A stretch of DNA of 64,000 bases from Eunapius fragilis (Eukaryota > Porifera > Demospongiae > Spongillida > Spongillidae), in the NCBI GenBank assembly GCA_963681505.1, contig OY811981.1:1-64000 (forward strand), read 5' to 3'. This document shows, one piece after another, positions 1-17,849 of the stretch; position 1 is the first letter of the stretch, and every line of letters begins with the position of its first letter. Under the pieces are notes generated by a model that saw nothing but the letters and a program-made list of their open reading frames with translations, searched no databases and had not been told where the DNA came from. The position numbers and the translations under genes were made by a program.

Positions 1-207
1 CACACTTAAAAAAAGGCAATCTCTCAGAGCAAAGGCTGTAGTTACTGATGTTAGCATATATGTGGTCTGCTGTCCATACTCACAGGTGGATGCACACCCA
101 GCCTCCTTCCCTCAGTAACAACATAAACGCTACAGCACCACTGTACATATAGGGACAGTTGCTTCTATGAAATGGACATGACATAAACATTAGCAGCAGA
201 CAAGGCC

Positions 208-916
208 TCAATTAAATCTGTGGTTAAAAAATGTATGAATTGCTTTTGCAGCACTTGGGGTCAAGGAGGGGACTTTCTCTATAAGTTCCTGGGGTGAACT
301 GCATACAGCGTTATGGTCACAGTGACAAAGGGACAGGAACAACTTACCTTTGAACAATGTCTGCCAGTGTGTTGTAGCGGACACAAACATTGAGTGCAGA
401 CACGTAAGACAATTTCGGGATCTTCATTAATAACTTCAAAACCTGATGGGATAAATTACAGTCATAACAAAACCTTTAGTGTTCCCATTTAGACTCGCAT
501 GACTGCTTGCTTCCACAATATTTGCCGATATTACTATCCCTTGGCCTCTTTGAATCTCCATGGCAACTATTACATTCAATAAAGATGCAGTGTGTTCTGG
601 GGAATGATGTCACAATAAATCAGAAGCAAGGACCTACCACATACCCTGTGATTGGCTGAATAGGACTGTAACTTTCATTCTGGCCAGCATTTTAGACTCA
701 GTCTTGGATCTGATAGCAATGTTAACATCACCACAACAAAAATTAAAATTAAATAACAAGCCAGTACAAGCGACATAACTGTATTTTCCTTTTCTGGTCT
801 TATCCCTCTCCACAATAACACACACAGGACAATGTAACATAGTCAGGTTGAGCAGCTGACTAATAAACTTGCTGGCAGCGTAATGTCCTCTTCTATTGTC
901 TTGCGTGCTCAACATC
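208..916 (-). CDS. XPF-family (SHOC1/FAAP24-like) protein, 3' exons only
   Basis: Three minus-strand exons are proposed. The terminal exon (208-298) ends in TGA and joins 348-442 in phase (donor GTAAG, acceptor TGCAG). Together they encode about 60 residues resembling a C-terminal tandem helix-hairpin-helix, with the strings KIPKLSYVSALN and SAAKAIHTFFNH. XPF-family members such as FAAP24 and SHOC1 end in this way. A third open exon (about 645-916) carries PVCVIVERDKTRKG and SKTESKMLARM, which fit the degenerate nuclease-like fold that precedes the helix-hairpin-helix in this family. The join between 442 and 645 is not resolved, and the 5' end was not found. A weak further exon may lie at about 970-1075. 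Members act in DNA repair or meiotic crossover control; which one this is cannot be decided by eye. Confidence 0.5.
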
Positions 917-1334
917 CTGGTAATGATGGTGCCTTGTTTGTCACCCTTGGACTAAGCAACAAGGGTCAATTCCATACTTTGCGTGATACAGAGAAGTAGA
1001 AAGATGTTTGTCCCAGGGACTGTCTCGATAATCCACTGCTAACTTGCAATACCATAACAGCTGATTCCCATGTAATTAGAGATACAAGAGGTAGTGGGCT
1101 CATATTGTTTTTTTTATTTACATTTACTATATATTCCATCATTATTAATTCCATCCTTTCGGTCAGGACACCATGACACCATGCTCAACACATCTGAGCT
1201 GTGGGCTGGAAGTGACTTTCCCAACCCAGAAAGTGACTTAGATGGCTTTCTCCATTACTGTAACCTCACCAAAGGAGCAGCTGTCAGCTCACTTGTACTT
1301 TGTTGTTCCTCATATGATCAGCACAGATCAAACC

Positions 1335-1671
1335 CACACCACACCATGGCTCCATACTGTGGCCCATACCCACACCACACCATGGCTCCATACTGTGGCC
1401 CATACCCACACCACACCATGGCTCCATACTGTGGTCCATACCCACACCACACCATGGCTCCATACTGTGGCCCATACCCACACCACACCATGGCTCCATA
1501 CTGTGGTCCATACCCACACCACACCATGGCTCCATACTGTGGTCCATACCCACACCACACCATGGCTCCATACTGTGGCCCATACCCACACCACACCATG
1601 GCTCCATACTGTGGCCCATACCCACACCACACCATGGCTCCATACTGTGGCCCATACCCACACCACACCAT
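1335..1671. repeat. 36-bp minisatellite, about 9 copies
   Basis: Near-identical tandem copies of a 36-bp unit containing CACACCATGGCTCCATACTG. Copies differ mostly by one C/T position (GGCCC versus GGTCC). The unit is a multiple of three and lacks stops, so several frames on both strands stay open. I see no gene support. Confidence 0.95.
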
Positions 1672-1734
1672 AAGCCATACCTATGTATGAACGAATCAAG
1701 CCACCATGCTGAAAGAGAATGCATCAGTGCTCTC

Positions 1735-1950
1735 CACACCTCCTCTTAAGCACGCTTCCTTCACACTCCTCTTAAGCACATTCCCTCCACACCTCCTCTT
1801 AAGCACGCTCCCTCCACACCTCCTCTTAAGCATGCTTCCTCCACACCTCCTCTTAAGCACACTCCCTCCACACCTCCTCTTAAGCACATTCCCTCCACAC
1901 CTCCTCTTAAGCACACTTCCTCCACACCTCCTCTTAAGCACATTCCCGAG
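1735..1950. repeat. 27-bp minisatellite
   Basis: About eight tandem copies of a 27-bp unit containing CACACCTCCTCTTAAGCAC. It lies between the XPF-like gene and the 3' end of the receptor kinase, with no gene assigned. Confidence 0.93.
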
Positions 1951-2088
1951 TAAACTTTATGCCTGAAAATTTCTCTGAAGGTGTGGAGAGAGTGCATAGG
2001 TATTATATGCAGGATATTATGAGGATACTATAAACAAAGACTCATACCCAACAAATGATTACTATTTGTGTTCTCAGCCACATTACTG

Positions 2089-2707
2089 TCATACAAAGCT
2101 GTTCCTAAAATGGCAGTACTTCCTCTGTAAGTCTAGGTAGAGGTCCTGTCCAAATTCAAGGGGAGCTCCTAGCAGTGTGGCCTGGGGGTAGGTGTCTCTG
2201 TCCACTGATGACCAACTCAATAAAAGGTCTTTTGTGAGTGTCAGTGAACGGCAGAGAGTGATAAAGGCAGGCCTATTTGCACTGGAGGAGTTCCTAGGTA
2301 GGTGGAGATATGCAATCTTCCACCTCCCCACAGCCTTTCACACCCTCCCTCCCCATACCCTTCCATATCATCCCTCCCCACCCACACCCTTCCATACTCT
2401 TCCTCCCCACACCCTTTCACACCCTCCCTCCCCATACCCTTCCATACCCTCCCTCCCCACCCACACCCTTTCACACCCTCCCTGCACCTTTCACACCCTC
2501 CCTCCCTACACCCTTCCATACCCTCCCTCCCCACCCACACCCTTCCATACCTCCATCCCCACCCACACCCTTCCATACCCTCCATCCCCACTCCTCTTAT
2601 TCCAACAGAGCAAACTGACCAGCACTGGATCATAAGTTCATACACACCCCTGGGGCAGCCAGGAGGAGGGGGTAGGCGATAACCACTGTCCACTAGTCGC
2701 ATTGTCT

Positions 2708-2769
<62 letters not shown>

Positions 2770-5302
2770 GTGTGTGTGTGTGTATGCATGTGTGGGTGTG
2801 TGTTATATGAATATTTGAATTAGAAACTTGCATCAGATGTGCTATAGGTTTCAAAAGGTTTGCATCCCAGCGACCATATCTCGTACATCACACACCCAAA
2901 GCTCCACACATCACTGGCTGTGGAGTACTTCTTGTAATAGATGGCCTGGGGAAGGGAGAGGGAGGGAAGAGAGAAGGGGGTGAGGGAAGGAGGGGAAGGG
3001 AGAGCAAGGGAGGGAGGGAGGGAGGGAGGGGGAGGGAAGGAGGGGAAGGAAGGGGAAGGAGGGGAAGGGAGGGGGAGGGAGGGGAAGGGAGAGGGAGGGA
3101 GGGTTGAAGGAGTGAGGGAAGGAGGAAGAGAGGGGGAAGGAGGGAGAGAGGGGGAAGGAGGGAGGGAAGGGAAGGAGGGAGGGAGGGAAGAGGGAGAATA
3201 AAAGAAGGCACAAGGTTTCAGTTGAACAGCATGAACTCCCATCATACCTCTGGTGCAGTCCACTTCACAGGGATCTTTCCTCCATGTGAGATGTAATAGT
3301 TTTCATTGGCCAGGTCTCGTGACATGCCAAAGTCAGCAATCTGTCCTTTTTACAATTAGGGAAAACTGTTACCATCAGAGGTAGCCATTACCTTGCATTG
3401 GTCATCAGCAGACACCAGGATATTCCTGGCAGCTAGGTCTCTGTGTACAAAACCTTTGTTGGCAAGGTAACACATCCCTGAAGTTATCTGTCCACAGGCT
3501 GTGATCAACTTGGATGGTAGGTGACTGGATAGGTCATCTGTGGAACTGTGAGGGAGAGCGGGAGGGAGGGAGGGAGGGAAGGAGGGAAGAAAGGAGGAAG
3601 GGAGAGAGGGAGGGAGGGAGGGGGGAGGGAGGGGGAGGGAGGGAGGGGGAGGAGGGAGGGAGGGAGAGGGAGGAATGTGAAGTACATGGCAATAGATACT
3701 AAAGACAAGTTTACTTCTCATACTTTGGTCTCAGTGTTGCAATGTACTGTTTAAGATCACCCTTGTTCAGGAGTTCCAATACCATCATTTTCTACACAAA
3801 TTGAACAGTTATTTCAGGCCATGCTGAATCTCCCTAGCTAGCTGTGGTCACTGTGCGGACCCCCTAGCTGTGGTCACTGTGTGGACCCCTAGCTGTGGTC
3901 ACTGTGTGACCCCTAGCTGTGGTCACTGTGTGGACCCCCTAGCTGTGGTCACTGTGTGGACCCCTAGCTGTGGTCACTGTGTGGACCCCCTAGCTGTGGT
4001 CACTGTGTGGACCCCCTAGCTGTGGTCACTGTGTAAACCCCCTAGCTGTGGTCACTGTGTGGACCCCCTAGCTGTGGTCACTATGTAGACCCCCTAGCTG
4101 TGGTCACTGTGTAGACCCCCTAGCTGTGGTCACTGTGTAGACCCCCTAGCTGTGGTCACTGTGTGGACCCCCTAGCTGTGGTCACTGTGTAGACCCCCTA
4201 GCTGTGGTCACTATGTGGACCCCCTAGCTGTGGTCACTGTGTAGACCCCAGCTGTGGTCACTTTGTGGACCCCTAGCTGTGGTCACTGTGTAGACCCCCT
4301 AGCTGTGGTCACTGTGTAGACCCCCTAGCTGTGGTCACTATGTGGACCCCCTAGCTGTGGTCACTGTGTAGACCCCCTAGATGTGGTCACTGTGTGGACC
4401 CCTTAGCTATGGTCTCTGTGTGCACCCCCTAGCTGTGGTCACTATGTTGATCCCCTAGCTGTGGTCACTATGTTGACCCCCTAGCTGTGGTCACTATGTG
4501 GACCCCCTAGCTGTGATCACTGTGTGGACCCCCTAGCTGTGATCACTGTGTGGACCCCCTAGCTGTGGTCACTGTGTAGACCCCTAGCTATGGTCACTAT
4601 GTGGACCCCCTAGCTGTGGTCATTGTGTGGACCCCCTAGCTGTGGTCACTGTGTGTACCCCCTAGCTATGGTCACTGTGTGGACCCCCTAGCTGTGATCA
4701 CTGTGTGGACCCCCTAGCTGTGGTCACTGTGTGGACCCCCTCGCTGTGGTCACTGTGTAGACCCCCTAGCTGTGGTCACTATGTGGACCCCCTAGCTGTG
4801 GTCACTGTGTGGACCCCCTAGCTATGGTCACTATGTGAACCCCCTAGCTGTGGTTCTGCTACACCCACAATGCTCTCCCAGATTCAGCCACACCCATAAT
4901 GCTCTTAGTTTGGCCACACCCACAATACTCTCACAGGTTCTCCATCTGTTATGATTCCATACAGCTTGACAACGTTGGGATGGGAGAACTGTCCCATGAT
5001 GGCCGCCTCCTGTAGGAACTTGACCCTGTCATCGCCAGCCATCCCAGGGTTAAGCGTTTTAATGGCCACTTCCTTAGGACCGTTGCAGGACTGCCACACC
5101 CCCTTATCCACTGTGCCAAAGTGACCAGAACCAAGATGACTTACCACTCTGTGCAGAGGTGTGACGTGTGGGAGACAACCAAAGTATGGCCATCATTATC
5201 CACACCATTAAGCAAGCACCCCCCAACCAAGCATGGAACATTACCGAATGGAATCTGGTTAATTCCCATTTCTCCATGATACAAGTGTGCATGCACACAC
5301 AC

Positions 5303-5347
<45 letters not shown>

Positions 5348-7493
5348 ACATACGCACACATACGCACACATACGCACACATACACACACATACACACGCA
5401 CACGCACAAACATACTGCACTGTATCTCTGGCTAGCACCTCCAAATGCATGCTAGTGAATTGAGCATAGAGCTGTGTTTCATCAGGGGGAGGCTCCAGGT
5501 ATTCTGTCTCTTGGGGACCTAGGACCCCCATCTTGTCAGAGGACATCTGGGGATGTAAAAAGGTTAAAAGTCAATGTCCATGAGTACAAGGCTCACATCA
5601 GTGGCAGCTTGAAGGTCTGGGGACCCAACATGGCTAGATTGATGTTTCGTATTGCTGACAGGTTGATGGCCTGGGGACCTCACTGAGCCCGTAGGTTGAT
5701 GGCCTGGAGACCTCACTGAGCCCATAGGTTGATGGCCTGGGGACCTCACTGAGCCCATAGGTTGATGGCCTGGGGACCTCACTGAGCCCATATGTTGATG
5801 GCTTGGGGACCTCACTGAGCCCATATGTTGATGGCCTGGGGACCTCACTGAGCCCATAGGTTGATGAACCTCCGTATAGTTTTGATCATCAAGGCACTGG
5901 TGGATATGTGGATGTATGTGTGGGGGTGGGGTGTGTGTGTGGGTGGGTGAGTGAATGGTGATTTGGGTTTGGTATGGGTGGCATAACTAATGTGCCTTGT
6001 ACATTGTTATAAGGCTACAGAGAGAAGTGGAGGAGAAAGGAGGGGGAGATATGGGAGGGGCTGGATACCGTCACATGAGGGGAGGGGCTAGGTACTGGTC
6101 ACATGAGAGGAAGGGGCTAGGTACTGGTCACATGAGAGGGAGGGGCTAGGTACTGGTCACATGAGAGGGAGGGGCTAGGTACTGGTCACATGAGAGGGAG
6201 GGGCTAGGTACTGGTCACATGGGTCTTACAATAGGTGCTTTGCGTATGGCTTCTTCAAGCTCAGAATACTGTGAGCTCTGGGGAGGAGGTACCATCATGG
6301 GATGATCAGGGGATGACTGACACAAAGATGTAACTAACCAGCTTTTTGGAAGAGGCGGGAATGCTTATGGGAGTGCTCTGCAGATGGAGTGTTAGCAGAT
6401 TAGCGTTGTGGTCAGGACATGTCTGAGATACAATACCTTAGGCAGGCCTGCTGTACCTCTGATCTCATTAGGTGTAGCATAGTCACTGAACTAGAGGGAA
6501 AGAAATAAACCAGGCTACTTCAAGCTGAAGCCGAAAACAACGCTCATGACCTCTAACATATACCAGCAGCTTCCAGCTATTGGTAACTGTACCATCTCTC
6601 AGTACAAGGCATGCAGGGACGTGGTACCAATACCTTGCTTTCATTAATCTCAGTTTCAAAATGAACCGAAGCAATGGCCGCTTTGGAGTTGGCTGTAGAA
6701 AACAAGTACATTGTGATGATGATATTACCACCATATCCAAGTACATAGTGATGATGATATTACCACCATATCCAAGTACATAGTGATGATGATATTACCA
6801 CCATATCCAAGTACATAGTGATGATGATATTACCACCATATCCAAGTACATAGTGATGATGATATTACCACCATATCCAAGTACATAGTGATGATGATAT
6901 TACCACCATATCCAAGAACTCACTTGTCCCCTCCATCTTCCCGTACATTGCGTTAGTGAACGCCTGCATCTCTATCTCGGATTTTCGTCGTTGCACAGTA
7001 AGGTCGTACATGCGCCTCTTCTTCCATGTGATGACACCAATGGCGACTATTATAGTTGCGATCACCATAGCGATCGAGGGTATGCCGCTTGCAATGACTG
7101 CGATAATTATATTCTTTGCGTCAGGCGCATAAGGTCAGGTCATAAGGTCAGGTCAACGCAAGAAGCGAACGCCAGTGAGATATTTACCTCCAATGGTGGT
7201 GTGGTGAGACCGGGGGTGGAGGTGCTTAGGGTGGGGGTCGAACTAACTGTTGTACTCGATGTCGCCTGGGACGTGGAGGTAATGTCGTACGCCGATGTCG
7301 CAAAGGTCGAACGCAACGAATTCATCGCATTATCTGCAATAAAGGCGAGGCACTATGTAACTTCGCAGTGACCCAATCCTGCCTCACTGAGGAGTTAATT
7401 AAATTATTTATTTTTTTCTTTCATGCTCACTTACGTATACGCTGCTTTCCTACCTGCAGTAGCAGTAGCTACAAGCACTGTGGAGACGGCCAT
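2089..7493 (-). CDS. Receptor tyrosine kinase with very short Ser/Thr-rich ectodomain
   Basis: Fifteen minus-strand exons: 7454-7493, 7188-7333, 6924-7113, 6634-6692, 6437-6490, 6339-6377, 6230-6316, 5416-5546, 4935-5148, 3724-3791, 3392-3545, 3248-3340, 2828-2945, 2620-2705 and 2089-2293. The start [13 protein letters not shown] resembles a signal peptide. About 50 Ser/Thr-rich residues follow, then one membrane helix ([16 protein letters not shown]) and a basic stop-transfer (WKKRR). The juxtamembrane region carries tyrosines (QYSEL, TEYLEPP, QLYAQF). The kinase is complete by motif: [58 protein letters not shown]. The ligand cannot be inferred from so small an ectodomain. One join, 2828/2705, is off by a single base in phase. 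Introns are full of tandem repeats. Close relatives are likely lineage-specific receptor kinases; the subfamily is not assigned. Confidence 0.88.
2330..2605. repeat. Degenerate CT-rich tandem repeat in kinase intron
   Basis: Imperfect repeats of CCCTCCCCACACCCTTCCATA type fill the intron between the last two kinase exons. Confidence 0.85.
2709..2793. repeat. (GT)n microsatellite
   Basis: Nearly pure GT dinucleotide run in the intron immediately upstream of kinase exon 2620-2705. Confidence 0.95.
2945..3200. repeat. Polypurine GGGA/GGAA tract
   Basis: About 250 bp of almost unbroken purine on the plus strand (pyrimidine on the coding strand), filling the intron after the exon with PVKWTAPE. 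A mirror-like purine tract of this length can form triplex DNA. A second such tract lies at 3548-3680. Confidence 0.9.
3548..3680. repeat. Polypurine GGGA tract
   Basis: Purine-only plus-strand tract abutting the acceptor of the catalytic-loop exon (3392-3545). On the coding strand it doubles as a very long polypyrimidine tract. Confidence 0.88.
3835..4855. repeat. 26-bp minisatellite, about 39 copies
   Basis: About 1 kb of tandem copies of a 26-bp unit containing TAGCTGTGGTCACTGTGTGG. It fills the intron between kinase exons 4935-5148 and 3724-3791. Copies carry scattered substitutions (GTGG/GTAG, TGTG/TATG) and occasional one-base length changes. Confidence 0.96.
5297..5412. repeat. (CA)n microsatellite
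   Basis: CA dinucleotide run with TA and CG interruptions, directly next to the donor of the juxtamembrane exon (5416-5546). Confidence 0.93.
5640..5862. repeat. 33-bp minisatellite
   Basis: About six to seven tandem copies of a unit containing GATGGCCTGGGGACCTCACT, in a kinase intron. Confidence 0.92.
6060..6222. repeat. About 30-bp minisatellite
   Basis: Five to six copies of a unit containing GGGGCTAGGTACTGGTCACA. The array ends at the donor of kinase exon 6230-6316. Confidence 0.9.
6706..6916. repeat. 35-bp minisatellite
   Basis: About six near-identical copies of a unit containing GTGATGATGATATTACCACC, between exons 6634-6692 and 6924-7113. It ends within 10 bp of the donor of the transmembrane exon. 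Confidence 0.93.
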
Positions 7494-7764
7494 AGGACGT
7501 TATCTGTTGTCCCACAGTTCAAATAATGGATAGCACCTATACGTTACGGTACAATAATTGGTGCAGCCAATTACAAACGCTTCCGCAGAGAGAATTTTAA
7601 AAAATCAAACTTGAACAGAACCACTACATGTGGATTTTTCTGTGCTTTTACAGAGAGACTACTAGAGAATAACACATAAAATCCACTGCATATGCGCAAT
7701 ATCTTCGGAATTTCTGTTCTCAGTTTCGTGACGAAATTGCGTCCGCCATGTTGATGAGTAGTTC

Positions 7765-7905
7765 ATGCTTGCATCACACCTTGCCACAAGGACCAACACC
7801 CCCAAGTACAAGGTGGTATCCTGCCTGTACTGATGGCCGCCTGAATATGACCCTTGTGCGGGCCAATGCTCGGGCCCTCCTCTTACGGGGTAGAAGGTGA
7901 CAATT
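7765..7905 (+). pseudogene. Retroelement 3'-tail fragment (frameshifted)
   Basis: Plus-strand translation gives ASHLATRTNTPKYKVVSCLY, then after a one-base frame change GRLNMTLVRANARALLLRGR and a stop. The order LASxLAT...YGRLN.TLVRANAR is a tail I associate with reverse-transcriptase-type retroelement proteins in marine invertebrates. The fragment at 33.4-34.3 kb has the same tail (SRLASHLAT...DLYGRL). It is a short, broken remnant. Family memory is the only basis. Confidence 0.5.
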
Positions 7906-8089
7906 CGTCACTATAACTCTGTAGATAGCTTTCAGGCGAATTATATCTAACACAAAAAACATCTATCTCATCTGATGATGCTCGTCTTGACATCGTTGCT
8001 GAGAATTTTTGGGGGCATAATAGACAATTGATGTTAGGGTTTTCAATCCTTTTTGTGCTACTTTAAGCAAAGTCCCTTTACCACAGTGC

Positions 8090-8434
8090 TACCGCCGTGC
8101 TGAACTGGAAAAGAAACGTGCATATGAACAACGCATTCGGGAAATTGAGTTTGGTTCCTTTTCGCCATTAGTTTTCTCAACCACAGGTGGATTGGGATCT
8201 ACTGCTACAGTAGTTTTCAAGAGACTTGCTTCATTGATCGCGGATAAGCAGGAACAACCGTACAGTAAAACACTATTCTGGCTTCGCTGCAAAGCGAGCT
8301 TCTCCCTACTTAGGTCAGCTAGCATGTGCCTCCGTGGTTCGCGCTCTTCTTACCACAGGCCACGACATCTCTTCGATACATCATCAATTGACCTTGCAAT
8401 TTCAGACAGCAAGGTCAATCTCTCGGCTGTATAA
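8090..8434 (+). pseudogene. Second retroelement-type C-terminal fragment
   Basis: An open plus-strand frame ends with a stop at 8432-8434. It encodes a basic start (EKKRAYEQRIREIE), then GSFSPLVFSTTGG, FKRLASLIADKQEQPYS and LLRSASMCLRGSRSS. This set of motifs is familiar from the C-terminal end of multi-copy retroelement polyproteins in cnidarians and sponges. No reverse transcriptase core is present upstream, so it is a 5'-truncated copy. It could instead be a host gene fragment, but the neighbouring fragment at 7765 argues for a retroelement remnant. Confidence 0.5.
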
Positions 8435-8689
8435 AACCCTTTCAACTTGATACTTCATTAATTTTATTATTCATTTATTGTTTTCTTATTTTATTATATA
8501 ATGTATTTAACATGGAAAAAAAAAACTCTGTAGATAATGTAGGTTTTGATGTACGTATTGTATGCATGATGCATATTTAATTAAGTCATGAGCACTCTAT
8601 TATTTATGTTAATATTAAGTTGTGATCGCGGAGTATTAGAGAACGTCAGCGTTATTGGCTCCATTACGTCACATCGACAGACCATCTGT

Positions 8690-8796
8690 AGTCTCGTACC
8701 CAGGCCCAGATTCCCAACAGATTATACGTGAAAGTGTAGCGGTGATGTAATCATGTAGCGGTGATGTAATGCTGTTGGGAACCTGGGTACGAGACT
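8690..8796. mobile_element. MITE-like foldback with AGTCTCGTACCCAG ends
   Basis: Begins AGTCTCGTACCCAGG and ends CCTGGGTACGAGACT, a perfect terminal inverted repeat; GGTACGAGACT is also the right end of the element at 38610-38696. A second inner pair (TTCCCAACAG / CTGTTGGGAA) and two copies of GTAGCGGTGATGTAAT lie inside. There is no coding capacity. Confidence 0.7.
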
Positions 8797-9334
8797 GGAC
8801 CTATATCAGAATACCGCGTTGTGAGTCCATTGCTAGCGTACATAACATCAACTGGGCTGGGGACGGGGCTGGGAACGTCATACATGTATTATATAAGGCA
8901 AACGGGAAACTGAGGACGTAACGAGAGTTGCAAATATCACTTCTTACAAAAAGGTGCCAGTCTACGAATTGTTTTAAATCCTTGTGCTCATAATATGACG
9001 CAGCCCCTTTGCTTATTCACTGCCCAGAAATAATATGTTACTCTGGTTTTTTAAAATAACAGCCCGCAGTTGCCTCGTTCCCAGACCTGTAATCGAAGCA
9101 AACGTGACTTCATGCATGCAATACATGTATGCCACTTAAAAATGTTCTGGGGACGACGGCATTTGCATCAATAAGATACACTAGCTATACGAGACGCCCA
9201 TAGCGCTTATGAGTGTCCATACATCTGGGACTTTCTATCCTCGCATAGTGACATACGTTTCCCATACCCGGGACTTCGCTGTATCATCAAAACAATAATA
9301 ATACTCCAGCACATTTCAAATAAAAGAACCGACA
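8797..9334. other. Intergenic, no gene seen
   Basis: Sequence between the foldback element and the LENG8 stop codon. I find no credible exon, RNA gene or tandem repeat in it. Confidence 0.6.
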
Positions 9335-15890
<6,556 letters not shown>

Positions 15891-16080
15891 ATTTTCTTTC
15901 GCCTTAGCGTTGAGTAACGCACATAATTAGAACAATAATACCGTATGTTACAAAGATTGGGTCCCTCTTATGGAATCACGTGATATCTAATTTTCAAGCG
16001 TGAACCTGTTCAAGAGGGTCAGTACACAAAATTTTGTTTTGTATTTGTGGCGAGTGATGTCGTGTTGTACCTGTTGATAG
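15891..16080. promoter_or_regulatory. Divergent promoter of LENG8 and COX6B
   Basis: Only 190 bp separate the two start codons, so the two genes must share a promoter region and both 5' leaders. I see no clear TATA box. Bidirectional use is inferred from geometry. Confidence 0.7.
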
Positions 16081-16379
16081 ATGGCAGAAGGCCAGGTGCA
16101 AATAAAGGTGGAAACGGCGCCTTTTGACCCCAGGTTCCCCAACACAAACCAGACGAAGAACTGTTGGCAGAACTACGTAGACTTCCACAAATGTCGGAAA
16201 GCTAAAGGAGAGGACTACGAGCCTTGCGACTACTTCAAGAAGGTGTATAAAAGCCTTTGCCCCACAGCCTGGGTAAGTCGGTGCTATTCTGTTTCGCTCT
16301 TGCGGTTATTAACCGTCTGTATTAGGTCCAAAACTGGGACACCCAATTGGAAACCGGAAATTTCGCTGGGAAGATCTAG
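16081..16379 (+). CDS. COX6B1: Cytochrome c oxidase subunit 6B
   Basis: Two exons, 16081-16272 and 16326-16379 (donor GTAAGT, acceptor TTAG), encode 81 residues, the usual length. The protein starts [20 protein letters not shown] and ends [11 protein letters not shown]. It keeps the paired cysteines of the family: [12 protein letters not shown] (C-x9-C) and [12 protein letters not shown] (C-x10-C). These form two disulfides in a helical hairpin in the mitochondrial intermembrane space. There the subunit sits on complex IV and contacts the other monomer. Import is expected through the MIA40 oxidative route, so no cleaved presequence is needed or seen. It is divergent from LENG8 and convergent with the DUF268 gene, whose stop is about 90 bp away. 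Confidence 0.97.
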
Positions 16380-16469
16380 ACTCACACTCCACATAGAAGT
16401 ATCATAGCAAAATATGTCTTGCACATATAATATCCATTACTGTGTGCTAATAGTTTGTTCTTAACTCCT

Positions 16470-17659
16470 TCAGCCATCTTTGGTTAGAACAAATACGGGC
16501 TCGTATGTAACTGTGTATGGCGATTCCATGGCAACCAGCTCCTCTTTCCATCCAATGACATCCAACTGCTTCCATCCCTCTAGCAGTAATGGCAGACGCA
16601 CCTTGCCATAACGTCGATGCAAGTTCCACACAACAAGGTCAGGCCCTTGGGAGTCAAAGAGGGGTGTGGTTAGGAACCATAGAGAGGTGGGGTGAATGAG
16701 ACAGCTTACCTATAGGAACGGTGAGGAATAGTAAGCCTGTTGACTTCAGAACTTGGGCAACAACTTTTAATGCTTGGATATCTGCATTTGGGTTGATTGG
16801 ATCTCCGTAGCGACCTAAGCCATCATGGTCAAAACTGATGTTTGAAAACCATTGTAATAGCAGTCTTTTAGTGATGTGTTGGGTGCATTACCTTGACAGT
16901 GAGAGAGCAATATCGAACTGCTGCCTCAACAGTAAGTCGTTCACCAGTGTGCAAGTGATGGCTGGGTGGTCATAGGTGAGGTGATTATACTGATGATGGT
17001 GGAACGTGTACAAGCGTAGGGTTTGTGGGCGGGTCGCTTGCCTACCTCAACCACAGTCACTGCACGTGCGCCCATCGCCAACACTGAAAAAAGTGGGAGC
17101 AGTGTCGTTAACCGCTCGATTATGATCGCAATAATTTGTACCTAAGCTTTCGTACCACGGTGAAGTCGATCCAAACACTACCTGGAGAGTAGTAGTCACG
17201 TGTGACTCAAAATAGCAGCACGGGAATATGCTCACGATATTCTTCCTTTCGACGCCGTAGTGATCCAGTGCATGGATTAGCCACAGGTCTGTAAGCTGCG
17301 ACATCCACATGCCGCGGGTGATGGCAGAAGGAGCGTTGGGCAGGGGATTCCGAAGCGCGTCGCGGACAATCGACTTCGCCTGACTTATGAGCTTCTCTAT
17401 GTCCTCCCGTGAATACTTATAGTGAGTACCTACCAACAGCCATGTTCCATAAAGCACCACTTTGTTATGCTTTACCCTACCGTCCCCCCTACTAAGGCCA
17501 TCTACCTTTTCCTCTGTTTGAGTCGTCTACATAGTAAAGCTTCAACGGAATCCTGCCATCTTGCGTGAAGTTGACGAGCAGTTCATGTGGAGGCTCTCTG
17601 GGTGGTCCTTGTACGATTAGGAAGAGCAGCTGACGACAGACCAACGTCTGCCTTTGCAT
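16470..17659 (-). CDS. DUF268-family protein
   Basis: Six exons in phase: 17506-17659, 17142-17459, 17046-17083, 16892-16989, 16710-16834 and 16470-16645, about 302 residues. The second half has the order typical of DUF268 proteins known from nematodes and other invertebrates: FGSTSPWYESLVLAMGA, TVVEYNHLTYDHP, FDIALSLSSFDHDGLGRYGD, GLLFLTVPIG, VVWNLHRRYG, LLLEGWKQLDVIGW. Its strand order (ST.PW.E, VEYN, hydrophobic VP) looks like a Rossmann methyltransferase fold, but no activity is established. The N-terminal third is unrecognised. The start was chosen as the first ATG of the open exon; an upstream signal exon is possible. Confidence 0.85.
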
Positions 17660-17849
17660 GACTCACCACCATCGCTACGCGCTATAGCTAGCTTTCCACA
17701 CAGCCACCAAATCACAAACACTGCAGTGTAATACATTATCTAAACCACGTGACAAATACAAAAATTAATTTTACTCAACGGATCGGGTTTACATAGACGC
17801 AAAATACCACACTCAACACAACGAAGGGGTAGAGCAGCAATGATTACAC
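17660..17849. other. Short intergenic spacer
   Basis: AT-rich spacer between the DUF268 start and the TOM1 stop. It must hold the promoter of the first and the 3' end of the second. Nothing else is seen. Confidence 0.5.

Noticed and set aside
1094-1739. Frames with repeated MAPYCGPYPHHT or MGHSMEPWCGVG
   Set aside because: They are products of the 36-bp minisatellite, open in several frames on both strands, with no flanking gene structure.
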